Below are positions 42,752-54,287 of a stretch of DNA of 64,000 nt, one piece after another. Position numbers and translations under genes: made by a program. The notes under the pieces were generated by a model. The model had not been told where the DNA came from and did not search any database. It saw only the letters and a list, made by a program, of their open reading frames with translations. Position 1 is the first letter of the stretch. Every line of letters begins with the position of its first letter. The stretch comes from Mytilus trossulus (Eukaryota; Mollusca; Bivalvia; Mytilida; Mytilidae): the NCBI RefSeq assembly GCF_036588685.1, contig NC_086381.1, forward strand, positions 63,433,436-63,497,435. Reading direction: 5' to 3'.

Positions 42752-45700
42752 TTTTATACGACCTCAAAAATTAAAAAAAAATTGGTTGTATATTGGTATC
42801 ACGTTGTCGTCTTCCGGATAATTACTTTTGAAAAAGTAAAAAGAAATCAATGAAATTTTAACACAATGTTTATAACCACTAAAGGAAGCTTGGGATTGAT
42901 TTTGGGGCTTATGCTCCCAAAGGTTGAGGAATTCGGGGCCCAGGACAAACAGTTGTGTATTAGTATTTCAATTGTTCTGAAATTGTATCACAATGTTAAC
43001 TACTATAAGTAGAAGTTTGGGATTTGTTTTTTTTTGGTTATTGGGCAAACAGTCTAGGAATTAAAGGCCAAAAAAGGGCCCAAAAACAAGCTTTTTAGCT
43101 CACCTGGCCAAAAGGCCAAGTGAACTTTTCTCATCACTTGGCGTCCGGCGTCGTCATCGTCCTGCGTCAGTCGTCGTTAACTTTTACAAAAATCTTCTTC
43201 TCTGAAACTACTGGGCCAAATTAAACCAAACTTGGCCACAATCATCATTGATGTGTCTAGTTTAAAATTTGTGTTTTTTGACCTGGCCAACCAACCAAGA
43301 TGGCCGCCATGGCTAAAAATAAAACATGGAGGTTAAATGCAGTTTTTGGTTATTACTCAAAAACCAAAGCATTTAGAGCAAATCTGACAATGGGTAAAAT
43401 TGTTTATCTGGTCAAGATTTATCTGCCCTGTAATTTTAAGATGAATGGGACAACCCGTTGTTGGGTTGCTGCCCCTGAATTGGTAATTTTAAGGAAATTT
43501 TTGTTTTTGGATATTATCTTGAATATTATTATGGATAGAGATAAACTGTAAACAGCAAAAATGTTCAACAAAGTAAGATTTACAAATGAGTCAACAGGAC
43601 CAAAATGGTCAGTTGACCCCTTTATGAGTTATTGCCCTTTATAGTCAATTTTAAACCATTTTTCGTAAATCTCCATGATCTTTTACAAAAATCTTCTCCT
43701 CTGAAACAACTGGGCCAAATTAAACCAAACTTGGCCACAATCATCATTGATGTGTCTAGTTTAAAATTTGTGTTTTTTTACCCGACCAACCAACCAAGAT
43801 GGCCACCATGGCTAAAAATAGAACATGGAGGTTAAATGCAGTTTTTGGTTATTACTCAAAAACCAAAGCATTTAGAGCAAATCTGACGATGAGTAAATTT
43901 GTTTATCTGGTCAAGATCTATCTGCCCTGAAATTTTTAGATGAATCGGACAACTCGTTGTTAGGTTGCTGCCCCTAAATTGGTAATTTTAAGGAATTTTT
44001 GCTGTTTTTGGTTATTATCTTGAATATTATTATAGCTAGAGATAAACTGTAAACTGTGACACAAGGTTTATGCCCACAAAAGGAAGGTTGGAATTGATTT
44101 TGAGAGTTTGGGTCCCAACAGTTTAGGAATAAGGGGCCAAAAAAGGGCCCAAATAAGCATTATTCTTGGTTTTCGCACAATAACTTTAGTACAAGTAAAT
44201 AGAAATCAATGAAATTTAAACACAAGGTTTATGAACACAAAAGGAAGGTTGGGATTGATTTTGGGAGTTGAGGTCCCAACAGTTTAGGAATTAGGGGCCA
44301 AAAAGGGGGCCCAAATAAGCATTTTTCTAGGTTTTAGCACCATAACTTTAGTATAAGTGAATAGGAATCTATGAAATTTAAACACAAGGTTGATGACTAT
44401 AAGAGGAAGGTTGGGATTGATTTTAGGAGTTTTAGTCCCAACAGTTTAGGAATAAGGGGCCCAAAAGGTCCAAAATTAAACTTTGTTTGATTTCATCAAA
44501 AAATGAATTATTGGTTTTCTTTGATTTGCCAAATCTAACCGTGTATTTAGATTCTTAATTGTTAGTCCTGTTTTCAAATTGGTCTACATTAAGGTCCAAA
44601 GGGTCCAAAATTAAACTTAGTTTGATTTTAACAAAAATTGAATTATTGGGGTTCTTTGATATGTTGAATCTAAACATGTAATTAGATTTATGATATTTGG
44701 GCCCGGTTATCAAATTGGTCCACAGTGAGGTTTAAAGGGTCCAAAATTGACCTTTATTTGATTTCATCAAAAATTGAATTATTGGGGTTCTTTGATATGC
44801 TGAATCTAACCATGTATTTAGATTTTGGATAATGGATTACCTCAAAGGGATGGTAAGAATTGTCTTTGGGAGTTATGGCTCAAACCGTTAAGGAATAAGA
44901 TGCAAAAAAGGGGGAAAAGGGTTTCCAGGTTAATGGACAATTACTTAAGTACAACACATAATTTAAAAGCAGTGTAAGGTTGGTAATTGAAACTCATTTG
45001 AATATCTCACCTAAACTGCTTTTAAACTATGTATATTGGAAATTTGCTAAAAACTTTATTATTAATAAATTCCATTGGAAATTTGCCAATAACTTTAGTT
45101 TAATAAACCTTATTGGAAATTTGCCAATATAAAATGTTGCTGATGAAGCTTTTTTGTTTATCTCACCTAAACTACTTTTATATTATGTATGTTGGAAATT
45201 TGCCAATAACTTTAGTTTAATAAACTTCATTGGAAATTTGCCAATATAAAATGTGTTTATTTTAGCCATGATTATTATTCTTTGAAAATTGGAGTTATCT
45301 TTCTTTGTCCAGAATAGTAGTTGAATCAACCTAAATCAATGCTATATACAATATACAATGAAATATTCACTTTTACTACCAACTGATAAATTAAAACAAT
45401 CTTTGCAATTCAGTGATTACAAGCACTTTGATTACCATTCTAGGATTATGCCCCTTTACAAGTGGAAAAAATGAAGATTTTTTTTATTTCTGTTCTCTTA
45501 ACTTAAGTTTGCATTAAGTCCTGTGATCTATGATGAGTTTATTCTCAACTGAATTTTATGAAATGTTTATATAATTCTTAGTACCTCTAAACTCAGTTCA
45601 AGTTCAATTTACAGTTCTTGAGTTATGTCCCTCTTTAACGTTATATGTTAGTGGGGGCATCATCTGTGTCCCTTTGGACACGTTCCCCATGTATTTGTTT

Positions 45701-46156
45701 AGAAGTTACTATTAACTAAAATTAATTTTAACCATGACATTTTATATTTTAATATTTTATGATGTATTTAAATGAGTAGTTATTGTTGCATCTCCATTAG
45801 AAATTTGAATTGAGATCATTTTTGGAATAAGAGAAAGGGGAAGATGAAAAAAAATTGGGGGATGTTCAATTTTTCTGATTTCAGAAATAAAAAGAAAATT
45901 TCTTCAAACAATTTTTTTGGAGAGGATTAATATTCAACAGCAAAGTGAATTGATCAAAAGCAAAAAAAAAATGTTTAAGTTCATTAGACCACATTCATTC
46001 TGTGTCAGAAAGCTCTGCTGTGTCAACTATTTAATCACAATCTAAATTCAGAGCTGAATCCAGCTTGAACATGTTGAATGTTGTGTTCATACTTGCCCCT
46101 AGCGTTCAGGGTTCGACCTCTGCGGTCGTATAAAGCTGCGCCGGAGCATCTGGTTG
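42752..46156. mobile_element. TATACGACC-family element, copy 3, with internal insertion
   Basis: The left end TTTTTATACGACC is diverged; the right end TGCGGTCGTATAAAGCTGCG is intact, with the tail CATCTGG. About 43095-44045 is occupied by a different dispersed repeat (CTCACCTGGCCAAAAGGCC start) that is itself duplicated with a period of about 500 bp (GAAACTACTGGGCC near 43205; GAAACAACTGGGCC near 43703). Further 160-bp-type units follow at 44045, 44217 and 44385. Between about 45000 and 45250 the phrase GGAAATTTGCCAATA recurs. Confidence 0.7.
43095..44045. repeat. CTCACCTGGCCAAAAGGCC dispersed repeat, two tandem units
   Basis: Starts TAGCTCACCTGGCCAAAAGG and contains ACTTGGCGTCCGGCGTCGTC, a repeat I recognise as widespread in bivalves. 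The body (GGGCCAAATTAAACCAAAC to about AGATAAACTGTAAAC) is present twice. The open frame at 43300-43551 is inside this repeat and not a gene. Confidence 0.75.
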
Positions 46157-46334
46157 TGTTTTTGTCTTTTTCTTATACTGTATTAAATAGGTCAACTATA
46201 TTTTGTGTATAGTTCCTATGGAAATATTTTATTTTGTACATGTCAGTCTCGCAGGTTTTATTTGACCTTGACCTCATTTTCACGGTATAGTGTTAAGTGT
46301 TTATGTTTTGGTCTGTTTTTCTTTAACTTCTTTG

Positions 46335-46937
46335 TTAAGGTTGCTACAGTGGAGTGAAAAGAATAACGTGTTAACAGATGCACAATTTGGTTTCCGTCCT
46401 GGATTTGGAACAGTCGATGCCGTCTTTGCCCTTTATTCCCTTATCACTAAGTCTTTGAGTAAAGGTAAACGTTTATACTGTTGCTTTGTAGATTACACTA
46501 GAGCTTTTGATAGTGTCACACATTACAAATTGTGGCAAAGATTAGTCAGATGTGGAGTAACTGGTAGACTTTTAAATGTCATTAAATCTATGTATAGCAA
46601 ATTAAAAACTTGTGTAAAACTTAATGGAAAATTTTCTGAATTTTTTGAATGTACTGTTGGTCTAATGCAAGGGGAATCCTTATCTCCTCTGTTGTACTCA
46701 TTATATGTCAATGATATGGAGATAGAACTTATTACACAAAATTGTAAATCATATGAACTTAAAATGTTAAATCTGTACTTGTTAATGTACGCTGACGATA
46801 TGGTTTTATTTAGTGAAAGTATTACTGATCTACAAAATATGATAGATGCTGTAAATGTTTATTCAAATAAGTATGATTTGTACATAAATTTGTCAAAAAC
46901 CAAAATTGTAGTTTTTAGAAACAGAGGGAAAATTTGA
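46335..46937 (+). pseudogene. Non-LTR retrotransposon reverse transcriptase fragment
   Basis: This encodes the central reverse transcriptase domain: LTDAQFGFRPGFGTVDAVF (finger region), CFVDYTRAFDSV (first catalytic aspartate block), GLMQGESLSPLLYSLYVND and YADDMVLF (catalytic YADD at 46788-46799), then the LSKTKIVVF thumb-side motif. The 5' part (gag-like ORF, endonuclease and N-terminal RT) is missing, as is usual for truncated LINE copies. A TGA at 46935 ends this frame, and the rest of the protein continues in another frame. The motif set fits the CR1/jockey/L2 range; I did not classify it further. Confidence 0.93.
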
Positions 46938-46956
46938 CCAGAAGAGCAATGGTATA

Positions 46957-47976
46957 TTGATGGAAAGGCTATTGATATATGTAACGAGTTCATGTATTTG
47001 GGAATTTTATTTTATTATACTGGTAACTTTGCAAATACTCAAAAGAAACTATCAGACCAGACAGGGTAAAAAGGCTGTGTTTAGTATATTCAATAAAATA
47101 CATGATGATTATTATAATCCTGAAACTTTGTTATCATTATTTGATACTTATGTAGCAAGTATACTGAATTATTGCTCGGAAATATGGGGATTCCATATGG
47201 CACCAAATATTGAAAAAGTTCATTTGTATTTTTTAAAACGTATTCTTAAAGTCAAAATGAGTGCTGTAACTAATATGATTTATTGTGAATTAGGTAGATT
47301 GCCAATGTACATTGAAAGGCAGTATAGAATGGTCAAATATTGGATAAAAATTTTGAGTACAGAAAATTGTATATTAAAGAATTGCTATGATGAGATGTAT
47401 GACAGAAGTTCTATTAAAAAAAACGATAAACAAAACTGGTGTTGTAAAATTAGAGATATTTTGTTTAGATATGGATTTAATTATGTTTGGTTAAACCAAA
47501 GTGTAGTTTGTAAAGATGTTTTTCTTTCACAATTAAAAGAAAGAATGCTTGGTGCATTCATTAGTGAAGTAACTATGTTTTTTGAGAATTCAAATAAATG
47601 TCATTTGTATAGATACATGTATAGTACACACACATTGCAATTCTATTTAGATAGACCTGTAAATTATATATACAAACCATACATTTGTAAATATCGTATA
47701 TCAGCTCATATATTAAGTATAGAAACAGGTAGATATTATAATGTTGATAAAAATAATAGACTATGTACAAATTGTGATACTAGCTCTATTGAAGATGAAT
47801 ACCATTTTATACTTGAATGTAAAAAATATAGTCAGATTCGAGAAAAGTATATAAAAAAGTATTATTGGAGAAATCCTTCTACATTCAAACTTATCCAGTT
47901 GTTATCTGTCAGAAATATCAAAGAATTGAATAACTTAGGTATATTTCTAAAATCTGCAGAAAAACTTAGAATTTAA
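46957..47976 (+). pseudogene. Non-LTR retrotransposon C-terminal ORF piece, frameshifted
   Basis: An open frame of 339 codons displaced by one base from the upstream RT frame. It carries the LINE post-RT region: SIFNKIHDD, LLSLFDTYVASILNYCSEIWG (the typical junction after the RT), and a zinc-binding cluster CTNC then HFILEC (47764-47820). The AATTTAATTGC stretch around the stop leads into a 3' UTR. With the single frame break this copy is probably inactive, though the open length shows it is young. Confidence 0.9.
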
Positions 47977-48206
47977 TTGCAGTAAATTATATTTTTGTTC
48001 TCACTTTATTTAAGTAATTATATTATTCTCCGCTCGTATTTTGTATTTTGTATTATGTATTATGTATTATGTATTATACGTTCTTTCATGCACACCTTAA
48101 ATTTATATATATTATATATTTCTTGTGAAATTCTTATATTGGTGTAAAATTGTGTATATGTATCCTATAAGCTGTATTGCTTTCGGAATAAAGTATTATT
48201 ATTGTT
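47977..48206 (+). mobile_element. LINE 3' UTR and tail
   Basis: Untranslated tail with a short TTGTATTATGTATTATG run, ending TTTCGGAATAAAGTATTATTATTGTTG. The next bases (TATGGAAGAATTGTAAG) belong to the surrounding tandem repeat, which fixes the 3' end near 48206. Confidence 0.75.
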
Positions 48207-48420
48207 GTATGGAAGAATTGTAAGCTGTACATGTCTGCCTGGCAAGGTTCATCTGAACTTGACCTCATTTTCATGGTTCATTGGTCAATGTGTACTTTTC
48301 TTGTTTAAGTCTGTTTCTTAAAATAGATAGGTCAACTATATTTAGTGTATTGAATGATTGTAAGGTGTACATATATTTCTTGTTTGGTTTGTATAACCTT
48401 GCAGAATTCATTTTCTTTGA

Positions 48421-50833
48421 TCATGTTAAGTTTATGTGAAAGCTCTATATTTAGGAATATCAACATAAATAATATCAATGATTAGTAAAGAAGGCGAGAC
48501 ATTTCAGCGTGTGCACTCTTGTTACCTATTATGTAGATGTTTGTTTTGTTCACGCATCGTTGTCAACATAATGTAACTTGATGCGACTGTCATACAAGTT
48601 AGAGGTTTCTAGCTATAAAACTATGCTCAATCCACCATTTTCTACGTAAAAAATGCCTGTGCCGCGTCAGGAAATCTGTCTTGTGATGCGTTTGAGCTTT
48701 CTAATTTAGCCATTTGATTGGGTTTTTGAATTTTCAGTATTTTTATGATTTCACTTTTTCCCATGAAATATTACGAATTTTGATTTCGTGGTTCTGCCAA
48801 TCTCTGCTTACAAAGCCTCGAGAAAAATTATGTAATTAGTTAAACATTTGAATTCGTAGTTCATCTCTGCACACGAATATATGAGGGTCAAGAATATAAA
48901 GAGACCTGAATCCCCCTTAAATCAATCATGACACTCATCGATAAAGGCTAACATCAATTGGGAAGAGAGATGACAGTCAGGCGAACATGTTTTGTTCACA
49001 TGATATGTAATTCAACGTTAAACTGTCAGGAAAGTGCATTGGAGAAAGAATTTTTTTTTTTTTATAGTGTTACTTTTTATATTGTAATGTTACTCAACCG
49101 TTTAAAACCGTTTAAACCCGCTTCATTTGTATGCACCTATCCTAAGCCAGGAGCAAGTTCAGTGGTTGTAGTCAGGTTCGCAGGTGTTGTTCGTTTTTGT
49201 CGCAAAAGCAAGACATAGCGATCCTACATTCAGTCGTCGGCGGCGGTGTCCACAAATATTCACTCTGTGATTTTAAGGATGTACTTAGATGAGGTTTTGG
49301 AATTTGTGTTCAAATGTTCGGACTCTTTGGTTTTTTTCCATACAATACAATGTAAAATATTTTGCCCCATAACACCCATTTGGAATGTTCGGACTCTCGG
49401 TGTTTTTCTATACAATAGTATGTAAAATATTTTGCCCCATAACACCCATTTATTTTTTCATGTATAAGACTTATAAGCTCATGAAAGGTCATTTTCAAAA
49501 TTTTAGAAGATTCTTAATTTTTTCCTTTTGTTTTGGGACCCAAATAATACCAATGCAAATATAAGGTAAAAGTCCGAAACAACCTTTTCCCGCAATATTT
49601 TTAATCTCAAATATCTCAAAAAGGAGGTCCATGACCTACTAATATCAATATTTTTAGCTTATCTTTATCCTTAATTGAAGATCTACCAGTTTATAGTCTC
49701 AATTTTAATTTCTTAATTTCTTAATTTTTACCTAACCTCACCTAAGAGTAAGTACATCCTTAATAACTTTCTTAAACTATCCAGGATTTCTATCAACATT
49801 GGACAGAAGCAATTTATGATCAGAAGATAGTATCCAGAAGTAAATTTTGTAAAAAAAAGAATACTTTTTCTGCCAGTTTACATTAAATTCATTAGATTCA
49901 TAAACCATCCTGTATTTTATCCAAACTTTTACAGAAGCAGTTACATTTATCAGATTCATAACCCATCCTGGCTTTTCGTAAAACTTGGACAGAATCAAAA
50001 GATAGAACCTAGAGGTTTGTTGAGCCTGCGACGACTAGCAGTAAGAGAAAACGAGACACAGTGTTCCGTGCAACCGGTACGATTTTTTTAAATTTTAACT
50101 TTTATGTATACACAATTATCTTCTCCATTAATATTTTGGGTTGCAAACAAATCATTTTTAACACATCCCCCCATCCCCAGGCCAAAAATCAAATGGTCAT
50201 CCCCTTTGTAAGTGATTAAGTCAGAAATGTATTTTATTTCGTTTGAAATAGGGTTTTTCCCGTTTGCTATTTGTAGTTATCATTTATAGATGGGAACTAG
50301 TATAACTAGTTCGGATACTGGTTTTGTAACAGTATGTACTATTTATAAGTTTGATGTTAGGTGCAGAAGGCACGAGGAAAGTTATGGCGGTTTTTATGGG
50401 TGGGGATTAATTGTACTATATAAAGTTTGGGATTTAAATGTATTCGTATCGAAGGTGCTCGCAGTTACGTCGAATTGAAGTTGGTCACATAGGTATATGT
50501 GCAGTTGCTGCTATGTTTATTGTACGTACAGGCGTTGGAGGTATTAGCCGACGAAAAAGAAACGATGCGAAAGAGGAACAATGTTATATGTCATGTATTT
50601 ATATATTGTTTCAATCGAAGAAATATGTACAATAAAGTAAAATAAAATATTGTATCGCAAGAAAAAATACGATGTTACTGCGAGCAACTAATCCTTTATC
50701 TGTGTTTGTCTTGTTTATAGCCTATTGAATTTAGAGATAAAATACTTTAAATTCGGACGAGTAGGGCGAGGGAGAATTTAATTGCTCCTGCTCACCTTGA
50801 GCTCTCTACACATTGTTATCATATATTCTTTGA
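48421..50833. other. Intergenic DNA with repeat fragments
   Basis: A dispersed repeat lies at about 48590-48770 (CAATCCACCATTTTCTACG). A 77-bp tandem duplication lies at 49312-49452 (TTTTGCCCCATAACACCCAT twice), and a partial repeat (GATTCATAAACCATCCTG) at 49880-49980. An open frame at 50438-50635 ends just before AATAAAGTAAAATAAAA, but no start, splice or domain evidence makes it a gene. Confidence 0.5.
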
Positions 50834-51234
50834 TTATATCACTTTAACTATTGTTAGACACGAATAGTCGCTGTGTATCATCATGTCTTTATTTCCAGGT
50901 TTTATATCGATACTATCACCTTTCTGTAATTCTGTGACCACAATTGCAGCATTCGATTGATGATATTTTTGGTTTTCTGCATTATAATTGTTGATATTTC
51001 CTTTAATTAGTTCTTTACTATTTTTAGATATTTTCACAAATGCATAATTTGTACTTGACATAATGACGACAGATATATGGTACAGACCAGAGACTTCACA
51101 CACAAATACACCACTAGATTTAAATGAGGTTAGATGTTGGTTGCTGATTCCTTCTCTCGTCTTGATGTCCGAGAATTTTATAGTTGTTGGTGGACTGACA
51201 GTAGAATGAGAAGCATCACATGCTGACAGGGCAA
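50834..51234 (-). CDS. C1qDC (- strand) exon 2: C1q domain
   Basis: A 401-nt exon after a TTTTCTTTTAG acceptor, ending TAA at 50836-50834. The joined reading starts VALSACDASHS. The aromatic and glycine pattern (GVFVCEVSGLYHISV) is the C1q core. Confidence 0.92.
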
Positions 51235-52404
51235 CTAAAAGAAAAATATACTATTGATATTATGAAAAATAACAGTAAGAGAAACAAATTTAATTCATCT
51301 CATCCTAGACCAGAATTGAGATTCATGGTAATGAGATATAATCATCTACATTATGCCGTGCTAATCAAAGTCAAACAAATTTGTCTATGATTCATTTTGC
51401 TTGGTTATGGAAAAGTGCATTCTTCAAAACGGATGGTTTGTGATTGTTTCTCGATCTTGTTGAGATTGGTAACATGTAGTCTGGTTATAGAATTGTATTA
51501 TCTTTTTTTTGTCACGATTATGTCGGTATCCTTTCGATTTTAGATTTTCCCTATTTTTTTGTCGCATCATTAAAATATTACTTTTGCATGTAGGAATACA
51601 AGGAGGTGTTGGACTTGCGAGTAATCGTCAATGAGACAGCAACCTTTCTTTATATATATGACCTATATGGAACTTTGCGGTACAATTTTATAGAGATCCA
51701 TAGACTTACCCGAGTAATTGTCTGGTAACCAGAATATCCTAGTTTTAAAGCCTCTGCTTTATATATTTAACCCGTTATTCCTTAACGTTTTTGGTGAAAA
51801 CTCCCAAAATCAATCCAAACCTTTCGTTAGACATGCAGATACGTACACCTTTACTCAAATTATTGTCTGAAAACCAAATGTCATCGGACGATGACGACGA
51901 CGCTGACAACGTCAAAATATCATACGACCGCAGAAATCAAAACCTTCATTGATATGTTGTATGGTAAAATGTAAACTTACCCCTTGTATTTATGTCATTG
52001 ACAGTTATAGCCAAATTCTTCAACTCTTCCATTTCTTTCCGTAAAGTAGCAATGTCCTGGTTTACTTCAGTCATTTGGTTTCGGTTATCTCCCATATGTT
52101 CTTCAATCTTTTGTTGTAAGGCGTCAAACTTGTTGTTTACTTTCCCTAAAATTTTACTCGACACTATATCTTCTTTAAGCTTATCGTCAAATTTGGATTC
52201 TATTGTTGCATTTATTATTTTCCGTAGAGGCATTTCTATCGACCGGACTATATGCAAACTAATATGAGTTGAATTTACAATTGCAACCAGTGGTGCCCCA
52301 TTGTTATCCACTATCGGGGCTACAAATTTATCTAAGTCCTGACATTTGCATGAGTAATTCATCCACAGAAAAATAAAAATCGGCGAATAATATTGTCTAA
52401 ACAT
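50834..52404 (-). CDS. C1q-domain-containing secreted protein (two exons)
   Basis: Exons 52404-51981 and 51234-50834 join in phase 1 (825 nt including stop, 274 aa). Residues 1 to about 21 (MFRQYYSPIFIFLWMNYSCKC) look like a signal peptide. Residues about 90-140 form a heptad-rich coiled coil (VNNKFDALQQKIEEHM, then EVNQDIATLRKEMEELKN). The last 133 residues are a C1q/TNF-like jelly-roll domain with TTIKFSDIKTREGISN, SGVFVCEVSGLYHISVV, GNINNY and CLTIVKV. Such proteins are usually trimeric secreted recognition proteins; in bivalves many act in innate immunity. The role here is inferred from family only. There is no collagen region, as in the short C1qDC class. It is paired head to head with the + strand paralogue starting at 56801. 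Confidence 0.92.
51235..51980 (-). other. C1qDC (- strand) intron
   Basis: 746 bp. It includes a diverged fragment of the GCCAATGAGACAAC family (about 51585-51665) and, at about 51760-51935, a reverse-orientation end fragment of the ATACGACCGCA family, with a GACGACGACG run. Confidence 0.65.
51981..52404 (-). CDS. C1qDC (- strand) exon 1: signal peptide and coiled coil
   Basis: The ATG is at 52404-52402 and the donor GTAAGT lies just below 51981. It ends with one base of a split codon. I chose this start because the hydrophobic signal segment begins immediately after it. Confidence 0.9.
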
Positions 52405-53101
52405 TTTGAAAAACAGTGGTAATACTTTTCATCGACTAAATCCCCAAACAGTACAAAGTCGTTTAAATAAGGAATTAAGCATTATGTAAAAAAATCATCT
52501 TTGTTTCGTGTCACAGAAAAGGTTACGTTCTTCTCTTTCTTAATTTAAAGAAATAACTTTCCGTAAATCATTAATTGAATTAGTGCCAGATGAAAGAATC
52601 ATTTAAAAGATTATATAAATTTAAACCAGAACGTGATCAATTTAAGAGGAGCGTAAAGGAGGAGGTATCTGCAAGGAAGAACTTGAAAAAAAATTGCCAT
52701 TCCACGACGAATGAACAATTAAAAATGTCCTGCACGCTGATCTTTTTATCGATTTCACGAAACACGGTGAATAACGAACCTTTTTCATTTAACGGTACTC
52801 GGTACATAACATTTAAAAAAAACCTATGACCGTACTTCACTCCTTACAATAAAATAGCTTAATTGTAAACAAATTGCCATATGGTGATACCTTTATCTTT
52901 AACTTATTTTAAAAGATACACGTATTCAAGAGTGCATTTCTTTCTAACATAAACGAGGCAAACCGCTATAAGTGCTCACATGTTTTGATCATTTAATTCT
53001 GACATACGTTTTCAAGTTTACTTATCATTTAAAAGTTCATCACGTATTCAAGAGTGCATTTCTTTCAAACACAAACAATGCAAACGGCTAAGCGCGCAAA
53101 T
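52405..53101. other. Intergenic region between the divergent C1qDC genes, left part
   Basis: Presumed 5' region of the - strand gene. A roughly 120-bp imperfect direct duplication lies at about 52918-53100 (CGTATTCAAGAGTGCATTTC occurs at 52921 and 53043). No promoter element can be assigned with confidence. Confidence 0.55.
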
Positions 53102-53110
53102 GTTTTCATC

Positions 53111-54058
53111 GGCGTTTTACGTTTCCGCAAATTGGCATTACTTTTCCGGAAAAAAAGATGACGTTTCCGGAAAAAATAGATTGCGTTTCCGCAAATAAAT
53201 ATCTTACTTTTCCGGGAAAAAAGTAACTATTCCGCAAAAAAAAAAATATTACTTTTCCGCAAATAATTAAGGAATACATGTTGATCGAAAGCAAAGCCAT
53301 AATAAAAATATCAAATATTTTTAAGTTAAAACGTATGCTCAAAAGTTAGCACTAATCCGATATACCTTGATATGAATTCATAAGTCAGTTCTGGTAGAAT
53401 ATTTGTAGCCCACACGTCGTACAAAGTCCAGAGTAGTACACTCACCGTTTACAAGTTTTATATTTTGTTCAAGAAGGAAGTCCATCTTTTCCTTTTCATA
53501 TTTCTAAACGGGTGCTTTTACAGTTAGAGTTCTCACCTTAATGTAAGATGTTGTCTGCAGTTACAATAACACATCGACACAGACAAAAAAGAAAAGACTC
53601 AGCACCATTCGTTGTTCTCTTTTGGTCGGGGTCAGGAGGTGATGCCCAAATGGTTGGTGGAAATCTCGAATTGCTATCTATATAAAACTCCAATATATAA
53701 TCGGCAAACTTCATGCATTTGTCGTCAGATGGAGAATCGGCTATTAATTCAACAAAGCATTCTTTAATCATGTCAGTTTGCAAGTTAGCCAAACCAAAGA
53801 AATGTGTTAGCCATTTACCAAAATCCTTACCAAAGTCAACTAGTTATATCTAATATATTGAAGATTTAAGATCAGAACCTTTTCTTTATTAAGAAAATAA
53901 AATAAAATATTTATCTAATATAATTATATTCAAATATTTATAATTTACCAGGTAACTGTCCGGAAAAGTAATAAATACAAATTGCGGAAACGTATACTTT
54001 AAATTTGCGGAAACGTAGTATTGGGACTTTGAAAAATTAGCGGAAATGCAATACGCCC
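53111..54058. mobile_element. Mutator-like (MULE) element with 9-bp target duplication
   Basis: About 948 bp. The ends GGCGTTTTACGTTTCCGC and GCGGAAATGCAATACGCC are inverted partners. Near both ends a GTTTCCGCAAAT or CTTTTCCGG motif is repeated several times in direct and inverted form. The flanks are GTTTTCATC (53102-53110) and GTTTTGATC (54059-54067), a 9-bp duplication with one mismatch, as made by Mutator transposases. It contains a short transposase remnant on the - strand. Confidence 0.8.
53538..53792 (-). pseudogene. MULE-type transposase C-terminal remnant
   Basis: An 84-codon frame reading DDKCMKFADYILEFYID, FPPTIWA, then RTTNGAESF. The pattern FPP-x-IWA followed by an R-T-x-N-G-x-E-S-F motif is typical of the region after the catalytic core in MULE-like transposases. 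It is truncated on both sides, so it is not active. Its position inside an element with a 9-bp duplication supports the assignment. Confidence 0.6.
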
Positions 54059-54067
54059 GTTTTGATC

Positions 54068-54287
54068 ACTTCTTTCAAACATACGTTTGCAAAGTTTTCA
54101 TAAACTTTGACAAACTATACTAACGCTAGAAATGCGTCAGCAGTTTGTCGTTTGTCGTTTGTTAGTACAAAAATTTGAAAGTTTTTAAATGGGCAGCATG
54201 TGAGGTACTTACCGTACACAGGATAAAAACTGTATATTCTAATGTACCACAAAATTAATTTCCCAAGTAATGTACATGTTCTGGCAC
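54068..54287. other. Intergenic spacer
   Basis: Short unique sequence between the MULE and the minisatellite, with a TCGTTTGTCGTTTGT doublet. Nothing else seen. Confidence 0.5.

Larger units (their letters stand above)
46180..48420. repeat. Tandem repeat flanking the LINE on both sides
   Basis: Units of roughly 150 bp carrying GGTCAACTATATTT, TGACCTCATTTTCA and GGTCTGTTTTTC occur at 46189-46335 and resume at 48207-48420. The LINE therefore landed inside a small array of a repeat common in bivalves. Confidence 0.75.

Noticed and set aside
43300..43835. Two short open frames (83 and 67 codons)
   Set aside because: They lie within the duplicated CTCACCTGGCC dispersed repeat, and comparison of the two units shows no conserved frame.
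49260..49498. Overlapping minus-strand frames with repeated CYGAKYF-like text
   Set aside because: They arise from a 77-bp tandem duplication of non-coding DNA.
49990..50085. Short stretch reading like an exon end before GTACGA
   Set aside because: Too short, no known domain and a poor donor; cannot be told from chance.
50290..50635. Possible terminal exon of an unknown gene ending near AATAAA
   Set aside because: No domain, convincing acceptor or upstream exon; kept only as a remark in the intergenic entry.
52590..52829. 79-codon frame between the C1qDC genes
   Set aside because: Low-complexity lysine-rich text without a motif, and an open frame on the opposite strand over the same bases.
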